A program made the translations under genes and the position numbers. The notes under the pieces are model-generated. The model did not search any database. It saw only the letters and a list, made by a program, of their open reading frames with translations, and was not told where the DNA came from. Shown in pieces: positions 1 through 6,491 of a stretch of DNA of 7,165 nt. The stretch is from Actinomycetota bacterium. Lineage in GTDB: Bacteria; Actinomycetota; Geothermincolia; Fen-727; Anoxymicrobiaceae. The DNA lies in NCBI GenBank assembly GCA_003154635.1, contig PMDX01000073.1, positions 391 through 7,555 of the forward strand, read 5' to 3'. Every line of letters starts with the position of its first letter. The stretch's first letter is position 1.

Positions 1-1217
1 GGGCGCTCGACGATGAAGCCTGCGCCGGAGCCTGCGTGCAGGCGCACCGATAGCTGGTAGCCTGGCCCCGCATGGTCGTTGACCTTCAATGTCAAGCGAG
101 AGCTTGCTGGGACGGTCACGGTTCGTGGGGCAAGCGCCCCGGCCTCCTCAGTGAAATACCGCACCTCGACGTCGATGGACGTGCCGCCGGGGTTCCACAG
201 GCATAGCCACTCGTCGAATCCCGGACCGGTGTAGCCTTCGGCGAAGAACCAGTCGTTTGCTTCAGAGCGGGCTCCCACGACGCAGTGCCCGCCATCCCAT
301 CCTTTATTGCCGTACGAGAAGTACATGGGGCGCTCGGCCAGGAAAACGGACGGCGCGGACAGGCGGACGGAGACGTCTTTGCCAGTGCCGACTTCGTCGG
401 CGACAAAGACCGTGCGCCTGTGCCCAGGCTCAACCGTGTAGGTTTTCTCCCTGCTTGCGCCCTGTCCGGGTGCGAACTGGTAGACAGCTGAGACCTCGAT
501 TGCGGAGGAGCCGGGGTTCTGCAAGGTGAGCCATTCGTCGAAGCCGGGTCTGGTCGTGCCCTCGGCGAAAAGGTAAGTGGTGCCTAGCCCGCTGGCACCG
601 ACCACGCAGTGGCCTCCGTCCCACCCGTGGCCGGCTCTTCCCTTGTACCGGAAATACATTGGACGCTCGGCGACGACGGGCCTGTTCGAGGACAATGCCA
701 GCGAGCACTGACAACCCCCGCCGAGCAGGTCGTTCACCTTGAACGTCGCGCGGGCGCCCGCGCCGACGGAGAGTCCGCCCTTGACGATCTCGCCCCTCTC
801 CTCGGTCTGGAAGTGGAACGACAGCGAGGCGGCCTGGCTCCCCGGATTCAAGACGCAGAGGTAGTCATCGAACCCGTCGCCGGTGTAGCCCTCGGCGAAG
901 TACCAGGAAGAACTCGCCCTCGACGCGCCCTTTGTGACGTGTCCCCCGGTTATGCCGCCGTAGTCGAAATACATGGGGCGCTCGACCGCGACCTTTCGAT
1001 CGGAGGTCACCTTCGCGGAGACTTCCCTTCCCGATCCGACGGCATCGTTGACGCTCACAGTGCTCCGCGAGGACGCTGGAACCGCGACATCCTGGCGTTG
1101 CTGTCCTCCTCCGGGGAACAGGTAAGTGATCGCCACGTGTGCCTCCGACGAGCCGGGGTTCCCGATGCACATGTATTCGCTGAAGCCGCGTCCCGTGTAG
1201 CCCTCGGCGAAGTAGAA
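1..1217 (-). repeat. Four tandem protein-level modules (FAEGYTG ... ERPMYF), about 104-110 residues each
   Basis: Within the secreted protein, modules begin at residues 534, 638, 748 and 856. These lie at about 1217-906, 905-576, 575-252 and 251 to the edge. Each starts with an aromatic pair plus FAEGYTG (FAEGTTR in module 3). Then come GFxEY/GFDEW, a short strand ending in NPG, a middle V-P/V-G-type strand, a VND or VADEVG turn, and a closing ERPMYF. Modules 2 and 3 follow ERPMYF with a GWDGGHCVVGA linker; module 1 has a diverged GGITGGHVTKGA instead. Module 4 is cut at ERP by the window edge. The copies are strongly diverged in DNA, so they look like an old protein-domain array rather than a recent tandem duplication. 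They resemble DUF5719-like beta-sandwich repeats of Actinomycetota; that family name is from memory. Confidence 0.85.
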
Positions 1218-2816
1218 GGTGCTGGCGGGGGAAGCGGCGATAGCGCCCGGCGGGCTGGACGACGACCTCGGGTTGCCGTAGTAGTCGCGTGTGACCGAGT
1301 TGTCCAGGTCGCCTTCCGGGGACGACGGCGGTGACGGTCTGTCTCCACCGGGAAAAGCCGGCGGCGCGTACGTCGCGGCCGTGAAGAGGTTTCCCCCGTG
1401 AAGCGGGGCGAAGTCGCCTGCTTCCGGGTCGACCAATTGCGGCCGCGCTTCGTTGATGCTGTTGTCCGCCCGCACCTGTACGGGGTTGCATGTCGGGTTC
1501 GACGCCTGGCCTCCCTGGTCGGGTTCACCTACGCCAAGGGGCAGGTCCGCCGGCCCGTTCCAGATCATGTTTCCCCTTATCCGCAAGTTGGTGTCCACCA
1601 GGGACGGAGAAGGGATATTGCTGCCCGCTGTCGGAGTCCGGGGTCCTTCCACCGAGAGATGCGACCAGGCGCTCTGGAACCCGGGTGGGTTGTAGAGCAC
1701 GTTGTCGTAGACGAAGACGTTACGGGCTGGAATCGGTTGTTCATATCCCGTGCCGTGCGTAGCGGTTCCCCAGCCCCCCTGGGCCAGTAAATCGGAGCAC
1801 CGGGCGGTATTCCCGTCGCAACTCCGCGTCCCGTGGATTATCTCGATGCCGTGGCTCCGGCTGCCGACCCGGTAGAGCGTGTTGTAGGCCACGAGGGTGT
1901 TATAGCTTCCGATCACGCCTATCCCCGCGCCCTGCGTGTCATGCACGATGTTGTTCACGAACTTAACGTCGTACGTCTCGTAATGTATCCATGGTGAGAC
2001 CATGAAATCGAAGCCCGAGCCATCCCCCGCCGCGAAACCTCCGTTGTCGGCGTCAAACAGCTCGTTCCCCTCGGCTGTTATGCAACAGGATCCGCCCTTG
2101 AAGTACATGCACCAATCGCCCGCGTCGTGTACCCGGTTGCCGACCACATGACCGTGTTGGACCGCCATGAAGTCGACCGGAACGTTCCAGGCGCTGCTGA
2201 TGTCCGAGTCCTCGATATAGTAATACTGGCACTGGTTGACCTTGACGGTCTCTTGCGCCGCGCGGTGCCCGCCGTTCATCCGCATGCCGCGCACGAGGAA
2301 GTTCCGGCACTGCTCGTTGTGGAGGCATTCCCCACCCGGGTCCGTGATGATATTGAAGTCGATGAGGTACATGTAAGTGCAATCGAAGATATTGAGCTCG
2401 CTCTTCAGGGTCGCGGTTCCACGCCCGTCGGCGCCCTGGATTATCACGGGGAATTCATGCGTCCCATGCCTCGATTCCAGATACACAGGGAGCGAGCTCT
2501 CGGGGTAGTCGCCGGCGGCAAGCAGGATGCGGTAGCCGGTGCCGGTCAGGGTAATGCCCGACGGGATGCGGTTCCACGCCTCCACCATCGTACTGAGTGC
2601 TTGAGACCGTGAGTTGCCCGTGGCCGAATCGCTTCCCCTGGCAGGGTCGACCCAGATATCGGTCAACATCGGAGACCCGATGTCGTAATGTCGGTGCTCC
2701 TCCACGCCGGACGAGGCGGGTGCCGCCCGCAACGATGGGATCCAAACGAGAACCGCGCCTGCAATCAGCAGAAGAACGAACAAGGCCGCTGCCACTCGGC
2801 CAGGCTTTCGGGGCAA
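1..2816 (-). CDS. Secreted parallel beta-helix protein with tandem C-terminal FAEGYTG modules (C-terminus beyond window)
   Basis: The minus-strand frame is open from 2816 to the left edge: 938 codons with no stop or frameshift when read triplet by triplet. The N-terminus has basic residues (R3, K4, R7), a hydrophobic stretch at about 8-26, and small residues at about 31-34, which fits a Sec signal peptide. Residues 54-74 (WVDP, then GSDSATG) resemble the entry of many secreted right-handed beta-helix proteins. About 140-400 carries beta-helix rungs with recurrent NxI/NxL turns, for example VNNIVHDTQGAGIGVIG. The region near 503-530 (DNSVTRDYYGNPR, then PPGAI) resembles the usual close of such domains. 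From residue 534 on there are at least four modules of 104-110 residues. The role is probably cell-surface or extracellular, perhaps carbohydrate or surface binding; I see no catalytic signature that fixes an activity. The TTG start is chosen because of the ribosome binding site at 2821-2831. The gene is transcribed divergently from the TPR gene. Confidence 0.9.
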   Translation of the reverse strand, partial: MPRKPGRVAAALFVLLLIAGAVLVWIPSLRAAPASSGVEEHRHYDIGSPMLTDIWVDPARGSDSATGNSRSQALSTMVEAWNRIPSGITLTGTGYRILLAAGDYPESSLPVYLESRHGTHEFPVIIQGADGRGTATLKSELNIFDCTYMYLIDFNIITDPGGECLHNEQCRNFLVRGMRMNGGHRAAQETVKVNQCQYYYIEDSDISSAWNVPVDFMAVQHGHVVGNRVHDAGDWCMYFKGGSCCITAEGNELFDADNGGFAAGDGSGFDFMVSPWIHYETYDVKFVNNIVHDTQGAGIGVIGSYNTLVAYNTLYRVGSRSHGIEIIHGTRSCDGNTARCSDLLAQGGWGTATHGTGYEQPIPARNVFVYDNVLYNPPGFQSAWSHLSVEGPRTPTAGSNIPSPSLVDTNLRIRGNMIWNGPADLPLGVGEPDQGGQASNPTCNPVQVRADNSINEARPQLVDPEAGDFAPLHGGNLFTAATYAPPAFPGGDRPSPPSSPEGDLDNSVTRDYYGNPRSSSSPPGAIAASPASTFYFAEGYTGRGFSEYMCIGNPGSSEAHVAITYLFPGGGQQRQDVAVPASSRSTVSVNDAVGSGREVSAKVTSDRKVAVERPMYFDYGGITGGHVTKGASRASSSWYFAEGYTGDGFDDYLCVLNPGSQAASLSFHFQTEERGEIVKGGLSVGAGARATFKVNDLLGGGCQCSLALSSNRPVVAERPMYFRYKGRAGHGWDGGHCVVGASGLGTTYLFAEGTTRPGFDEWLTLQNPGSSAIEVSAVYQFAPGQGASREKTYTVEPGHRRTVFVADEVGTGKDVSVRLSAPSVFLAERPMYFSYGNKGWDGGHCVVGARSEANDWFFAEGYTGPGFDEWLCLWNPGGTSIDVEVRYFTEEAGALAPRTVTVPASSRLTLKVNDHAGPGYQLSVRLHAGSGAGFIVER

Positions 2817-2820
2817 CCTT

Positions 2821-2831
2821 ATCACTTCCTT
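2821..2831 (-). promoter_or_regulatory. Ribosome binding site deciding the TTG start of the beta-helix gene
   Basis: Read on the minus strand, this is AAGGAAGTGAT, matching the 16S anti-Shine-Dalgarno complement AAGGAGGTGAT at 10 of 11 positions. The GGAAG core lies 8 bases before the TTG at 2816-2814. The in-frame GTG at 2825-2823 lies inside this site and would be too close to it. The ATG at 2835-2833 is in another frame that reads as an unrelated arginine-rich shadow. The TTG is therefore the best supported start and leaves a standard signal peptide. Confidence 0.75.
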
Positions 2832-3064
2832 GCATCCGTATATGTAATCGTTAAGACGCCGGAAGGGCTTGAGAACTTACAGTCAGTAAGGAAAACGCCT
2901 TGATTCGGATTACCTCCCGGCCGCTGAAGGAGTCACGTGGCTCGTACCCGGCACTTCATGCCTCGAGTAGCTGTATTAGCATTCGGTTGCTAACCTTGTC
3001 CATCAATCGGGCCTGTTCATGTAGACTTTCGTTATAGATGATGTGTCTGAACGTCCTTGATTGC
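2832..3064. promoter_or_regulatory. Divergent intergenic region with probable promoters for both flanking genes
   Basis: This stretch separates the leftward beta-helix gene from the rightward TPR gene, so it should hold two promoters. It is richer in A and T than the coding DNA. Candidate -10 elements are TACATA on the minus strand (2846-2841) and TTATAG/TATAGA on the plus strand (3032-3038). The latter would give a leader of about 35-45 bases before the ATG at 3081. No convincing -35 hexamer sits at the right distance from either. Two small inverted repeats are present: CTTAC/GTAAG around 2876-2890, and TTAGCA/TGCTAA (2976-2993) with a TTCGGT loop. Either could be an operator or chance. I recognise no riboswitch class. 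Confidence 0.35.
2937..2993 (+). CDS. Possible 18-residue small ORF or leader peptide (tentative)
   Basis: A GTG codon at 2937 follows an AAGGAG Shine-Dalgarno-like sequence (2927-2932) by four bases. It opens a frame of 18 codons, MARTRHFMPRVAVLAFGC, ending at TAA 2991-2993. The end of this frame coincides with the TTAGCA/TGCTAA inverted repeat, the sort of arrangement seen in leader peptides. The spacing is on the short side and I recognise no homology. The gap to the TPR gene is nearly 90 bases. Chance occurrence is quite possible. Confidence 0.15.
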   Translation: MARTRHFMPRVAVLAFGC

Positions 3065-3080
3065 GGAGTAGTGATAGACG

Positions 3081-3965
3081 ATGCTGGAAGGCTTTTTGAG
3101 AAGAATGCTCGAGTCTGCGGCGAAAGCGGCCTCTTCGACAACCCTGGGCGGAGTCCTTGCCGACGCGATTGCAGTCGTGCTGGCTGGTACGGTGAGCCTT
3201 TCACGCAAACCGGACGCATGCGCCGCGGCGGGCCAGGCGCTGGCCGACCTGGGCTTCGATATCGATGCGCTCTCCTGCTACTCGAAGGCGGTCCGCCTCG
3301 AGCAGACCAATACGCTCGCGTGGTACGGAAAAGGCGTGCTTCTGTATCGCATGGGGAGACATGAAGAGGCCGAGCGATGCCTCCAGATAGCGGCTGAGTC
3401 GAGCGTGTCGGAAGAGTGGACGCCATTGTTCTGGTACTGGAGGGCGCAGGCGCTCATAGAGCTCGCGCGCGACCTCGACGCCATCGTCTGCCTGGACAAG
3501 GCGCTGGATATCGATCCCGGCTTCGCGGACGCGTGGGAGTCCATGGGCATCTGCTTCCACTACTCCGGCAAGTTCGAAGAGGCATTGATCTGCTACGACA
3601 GGACGATAGACATCACCCCCGCGCACAGCTCCGCCTGGCTCAACAGGGGGTACGCGCTTGCGAGGCTTGAGCGCCATGACGAAGCGATGCGAAGCTTCGA
3701 CCAGGCTTTGCGGTACGACCCTGAATCGGTCGAAGGGTGGATTGGAAAGGGCCACGTCCTGGAAGTCTACGGGCAGCTGGAGGACGCGATAAACCTGTAC
3801 GACCGTGCCCTGCTGATCGACCCGGAATGTGTCGATGCGCTGATGGACAAGGCCGATTGTCTCGAGGAGCTCGGGCGGCACGAGGAAGCCGAACGGTGCC
3901 TCGACACGGTGGTAAGCCTCGAGGTCCGAGACCTCGATCTCTTGCTGTCCGGCCACGTGCTCTGA
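3081..3965 (+). CDS. Tetratricopeptide repeat (TPR) protein
   Basis: A 294-residue protein made almost entirely of TPR units, helical-hairpin repeats that act as protein-protein interaction scaffolds. Seven units of about 34 residues can be laid out at roughly 45-77, 78-113, 114-147, 148-181, 182-215, 216-249 and 250-283. They show the typical pattern of W/A-G-Y/L-A-(F/Y)-(A/L)-P; for example, AWLNRGYALARLERHDEAM is followed by FDQALRYDP. Unit 2 carries a small insertion before unit 3. The N-terminal 44 residues are not TPR; residues 22-40 are moderately hydrophobic but contain an aspartate, so a membrane anchor is only possible. The ATG is the first start after an in-frame TAG at 3075, with GGAG at 3065-3068. 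The partner is unknown. It lies 28 bases before the LarA-like gene, so the two are probably co-transcribed. Confidence 0.9.
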   Translation: MLEGFLRRMLESAAKAASSTTLGGVLADAIAVVLAGTVSLSRKPDACAAAGQALADLGFDIDALSCYSKAVRLEQTNTLAWYGKGVLLYRMGRHEEAERCLQIAAESSVSEEWTPLFWYWRAQALIELARDLDAIVCLDKALDIDPGFADAWESMGICFHYSGKFEEALICYDRTIDITPAHSSAWLNRGYALARLERHDEAMRSFDQALRYDPESVEGWIGKGHVLEVYGQLEDAINLYDRALLIDPECVDALMDKADCLEELGRHEEAERCLDTVVSLEVRDLDLLLSGHVL

Positions 3966-3993
3966 TGAGAGCATGAGCAACCCGAGGTAACTT

Positions 3994-5232
3994 ATGGAAT
4001 TTCCGCGCCTGGTAACTGTCAGGCAGACACTTCACAGCGACCCGCTCGCCGATCCCGCCGGACGGGTCGATTCAGGTCTCGAGGCGCTGGGCCTTCCCGG
4101 GGAGCTTCCGTCGGGGAGCCGAGTCGCCGTCGCGGTCGGGAGCAGGAACATCGACGGCCTGGCCGTCATCGTATCCAGGCTCATCGAGCGACTTTTCGAA
4201 GCCGGCTGCTCGCCTTTCGTAGTGCCCGCCATGGGGTCTCACGGCGGCGCGACGGCCAGCGGCCAGTTGGCGGTCCTTCGCGGCCTGGGAGTGGATTGGC
4301 AGCGCCTGGGCGCGCCAATAGTATCGAGCATGGGGGTAGTGCTGCTGGGCACGACCCCGGGCGGGGCCGAAGCTTACATCGACCGCAACGCGCTGGAGTC
4401 GGACGCGATAATTGTAGTCAACCGTGTGGCGCCCCACACCGGTTACTCGGGCGACGTTCAGAGTGGGGTCGTCAAGATGCTCGCTGTCGGGTTGGGGAAA
4501 GACGTCGGAGCAGCGGCACTGCACAAGCACGGCTTTGCGTCGGGCCACCTCATAGGCGAGGTTGCCGACCTGGTGATCAAGAAAGCGCCGGTGCTGGCAG
4601 CGGTGGCGCTGGTCGAAGACGGGACAAAAAAGCTCTCAAGGGTCGAGGTGTTCCACCGGGGCGAAATGAGGGCACGCGAGCCGGAGCTCCTGGGGCTCGC
4701 CCGCTCGACGTGGCCTCGCATCCCCGTGGAGAGCGCCGACGTCCTGATCGTCGATGAGATCGGCAAGGACATCTCGGGTACCGGGATGGATCCCCTGGTG
4801 ACCGGCCGGGGCAAAGACCTGCCCCCTGGAGAATCGCATGTCTTCACAACGACGTGCCTTGTCGCCCTCTCTCTCACGCCGGGGTCCGGCGGGAACGGGA
4901 CTGGCGTAGGCCATGCTGATATAATCAGCAACAGGCTTTTCGAGGGAATCGATCACGAGGTCACCCGTAGGAACGTGATCACTTCCGGAGCACTCGAAAG
5001 GGCCAGAATACCGCTAGTGGCAGGTTCCGACCGTGAAGCCCTACGAATAGCCTTGGAGCGCGTCGAAGGCGGCGCTGCCGCTACGCCCAGGATCGTCAGG
5101 ATTCGGAACACCCGCAACCTGGAGGAGATCCAGGTGTCCACAACGCTCTTGCCCGAGGTCATGGGTGTCGAGGGCATGACCGTGGGTCCCGAGCGGGAGT
5201 TCGTTTTCGACCGTAACGGCAAGATAATCTGA
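3994..5232 (+). CDS. LarA-like (nickel-dependent lactate racemase superfamily) protein
   Basis: At 412 residues this is close to the length of lactate racemase LarA (about 424). The N-terminal half carries the family's Rossmann-like pattern VAVAVGSRNIDG (44-55), then MGSHGGAT (80-87) and APHTGYSGDVQSG (146-158). In LarA, two histidines act as catalytic bases (His108, His174), Lys184 holds the pyridinium nickel-pincer cofactor and His200 ligates nickel. The likely equivalents here are H83, H148, K161 and H177. The spacings 83-148 (65) and 161-177 (16) compare with 66 and 16 in LarA; 148-161 is 13 against 10. It is therefore probably a racemase or epimerase of a 2-hydroxyacid, but the substrate cannot be read from the sequence; the family (former DUF2088) includes non-lactate members. 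The ATG follows GAGGT (3984-3988) by five bases. No larB, larC or larE is visible in the window. The protein has no signal peptide and is likely cytoplasmic. Confidence 0.85.
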   Translation: MEFPRLVTVRQTLHSDPLADPAGRVDSGLEALGLPGELPSGSRVAVAVGSRNIDGLAVIVSRLIERLFEAGCSPFVVPAMGSHGGATASGQLAVLRGLGVDWQRLGAPIVSSMGVVLLGTTPGGAEAYIDRNALESDAIIVVNRVAPHTGYSGDVQSGVVKMLAVGLGKDVGAAALHKHGFASGHLIGEVADLVIKKAPVLAAVALVEDGTKKLSRVEVFHRGEMRAREPELLGLARSTWPRIPVESADVLIVDEIGKDISGTGMDPLVTGRGKDLPPGESHVFTTTCLVALSLTPGSGGNGTGVGHADIISNRLFEGIDHEVTRRNVITSGALERARIPLVAGSDREALRIALERVEGGAAATPRIVRIRNTRNLEEIQVSTTLLPEVMGVEGMTVGPEREFVFDRNGKII

Positions 5233-5247
5233 GGGCCCCGCGGGTCC
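5233..5247 (+). other. Short GC-rich hairpin between LarA-like and CxxC genes
   Basis: Immediately after the TGA, GGGCCC (5233-5238) can pair with GGGTCC (5242-5247) across a three-base CGC loop, with one G-U pair. No T-run follows, so it is not an intrinsic terminator. It could be a stability or processing element, or simply GC-rich spacer. Confidence 0.3.
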
Positions 5248-5280
5248 AGGCGGACAAGAGGTTCGAGGAGGCGGAGAGAA

Positions 5281-6360
5281 GTGCTGCTAGGCAGGTGTAA
5301 CAGGTGTGGCGCGCCTCTTGTTCTAAGGGCTTTCGGCCGCTGGAACCCCGATGGGACGATAACGGTCAAACCTTACGGTCACGGCCTCCGCGTATCGTTC
5401 ATCGAGCAGGGAGAGCTGACCGCTCTTCTCGACGGCATATCATCAAGCATCGGTTACCCGATCGACAAGATCGTCGTTGAAGGAGAGCGCAAGGCGAACG
5501 GAGGCAGCGTCGACGAGATGCTCTCGAAGATGCGCGGACTCGTCAGGTCAATTGCTCACAGCGCGATTGGCGTGCCGTTCGCTGAAAAGATCATCACGGA
5601 TGTGGCTATCGGGCTCGGACACGGCCGGTCAGAGGTCCTCGAGCACAAGCGGGGCAAGCTCCTCCGGGTTCGAATAAGCGAGCCTTACAGCGCGGCACTC
5701 GCGACTGGTGACCTTCTGGGCACGTACGAGGCCCACTTCCTCATGACTGCGGTAGCTTCGTGGCAGGCAGAAGGAGACTCGCTCGTCATAACCATCGAGA
5801 AAGACCACGACGGGATGACCTGGGAAGAGCCCGCCCGGCTCGCGCTGAAGAAGATGCCCACGTTCCCGGGGCACGTCGAGTTCGAAAGGTGCGGCCGCTG
5901 CGACGTGCCTCTCGAGATGACCCGGACGGTCTCATGGAACACCAACAGGGGCATCATCATAAACAATGATTCGGGCCTGAGGCAGGTCATGATAATAGTC
6001 GAGACTATCAACGCGGTCATCGGCGAGCTCACGTGGGAGCTCGGAGAGACTATCCCGGACATGGTCCGGGAAGCGGAGCAGGCTTATATCGCCAGCGTGA
6101 TGGTCGGAACCGAACTCGAGGGGACCGCCGAGACCTATGCGCAGCTCTTGAGCGACATGACGGTTTTCGGGCAGGGCAACCCCGTCGAGGTAACAAAGGA
6201 AGGGGTCCTTCTAACCGTCAGGGTGGACAACCCGTTCTGTGAACCCCTGATCGCTGGAAGGATCGCCGGCCTCTACCAGGCGGTGGAAAAGGTAGAGACC
6301 AACGTCATATGGAGCCCCGGCACCAACGGTTACACAGTGGTCCAGGCCTGGCCCGTCTGA
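5281..6360 (+). CDS. Unrecognised protein with internally duplicated CxxC domain
   Basis: A 359-residue protein of no family I can name. It is two diverged copies of one domain, at about 1-178 and 199-359. Both open with a CxxC pair: C6/C9 in RCNRCGAPL and C204/C207 in RCGRCDVPL. A Trp-Asn follows 15 residues later (W21N22, W219N220), then a glycine turn (G25, G224) and a GLR (35-37, 232-234). Both close with matching segments: LLRVRISEPYSAALATGDL (127-145) and LLTVRVDNPFCEPLIAGRI (310-328), each followed by a G-Y-A helix. Four cysteines in two pairs suggest a metal site, perhaps one zinc shared by the two halves. The closing segment distantly recalls the V4R small-ligand domain, but this is weak. 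No signal peptide or membrane segment. GTG is the only start codon after the upstream stop and follows GAGGAGGCGGAG (5265-5276). It lies 48 bases after the LarA-like gene. Confidence 0.82.
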   Translation: MLLGRCNRCGAPLVLRAFGRWNPDGTITVKPYGHGLRVSFIEQGELTALLDGISSSIGYPIDKIVVEGERKANGGSVDEMLSKMRGLVRSIAHSAIGVPFAEKIITDVAIGLGHGRSEVLEHKRGKLLRVRISEPYSAALATGDLLGTYEAHFLMTAVASWQAEGDSLVITIEKDHDGMTWEEPARLALKKMPTFPGHVEFERCGRCDVPLEMTRTVSWNTNRGIIINNDSGLRQVMIIVETINAVIGELTWELGETIPDMVREAEQAYIASVMVGTELEGTAETYAQLLSDMTVFGQGNPVEVTKEGVLLTVRVDNPFCEPLIAGRIAGLYQAVEKVETNVIWSPGTNGYTVVQAWPV

Positions 6361-6374
6361 GCCACTCCTGAGCC

Positions 6375-6397
6375 CCCGGTCAGCGGTACCGACCGGG
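6375..6397 (+). terminator. Possible terminator hairpin after the central gene cluster
   Basis: CCCGGTC (6375-6381) pairs perfectly with GACCGGG (6391-6397) around a nine-base loop, 14 bases after the stop of the CxxC gene. The downstream sequence (TAGTCTTGCGATTGTTTCC) is T-enriched but has no clean T-run, so termination would be weak or factor-assisted. Its position fits the end of the three-gene transcript. Confidence 0.4.
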
Positions 6398-6478
6398 TAG
6401 TCTTGCGATTGTTTCCAAAACTGGATAACCTACCCACTTGAAGAGATGCCTTTTTAGACCTAGTTGAATCCTTTAGAC

Positions 6479-6483
6479 GGAGG
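6479..6483 (+). promoter_or_regulatory. Ribosome binding site deciding the TTG start of the FAD oxidoreductase
   Basis: GGAGG lies eight bases before the TTG at 6492-6494. The reading frame upstream is closed by a TAG at 6474-6476, and no other start codon lies between. Starting here places the FAD-binding strand at residues 5-10, as expected for this fold. Confidence 0.8.
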
Positions 6484-6491
6484 CGAGTCGA

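Noticed and set aside
609..1334. A 241-codon plus-strand open frame opposite the secreted protein
   Set aside because: It is the mirror register of the minus-strand gene. The opposite strand encodes clear tandem modules, and this frame has no ribosome binding site or recognisable domain; long antisense frames are expected at this GC content.
2455..2835. ATG-initiated minus-strand frame at the front of the beta-helix gene
   Set aside because: It is shifted from the signal-peptide frame, its ATG precedes the ribosome binding site, and its translation shows no hydrophobic segment or domain.
2876..2900. Possible riboswitch or CRISPR-like repeat in the divergent region
   Set aside because: Only a five-base inverted repeat (CTTAC/GTAAG) and a four-base AAGG/CCTT pairing are present; there is no repeated spacer structure and no conserved riboswitch core that I recognise.
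3038..3364. Plus-strand frame starting before the TPR gene with a plausible-looking first 25 residues
   Set aside because: It overlaps the TPR gene in another frame and turns into arginine/glycine-rich shadow; the TPR frame is clearly the coding one.
2956..3426. A 156-codon minus-strand frame whose last 29 residues fall in the intergenic region and look helix-like
   Set aside because: Most of it is low-complexity arginine/proline-rich shadow of the TPR gene. The intergenic tail has no start codon or binding site of its own, so a gene remnant cannot be supported.
3201..3980. A 259-codon minus-strand open frame opposite the TPR gene
   Set aside because: It lies in the mirror register of a regular seven-unit TPR protein and has no recognisable domain, so it is a codon-bias shadow.
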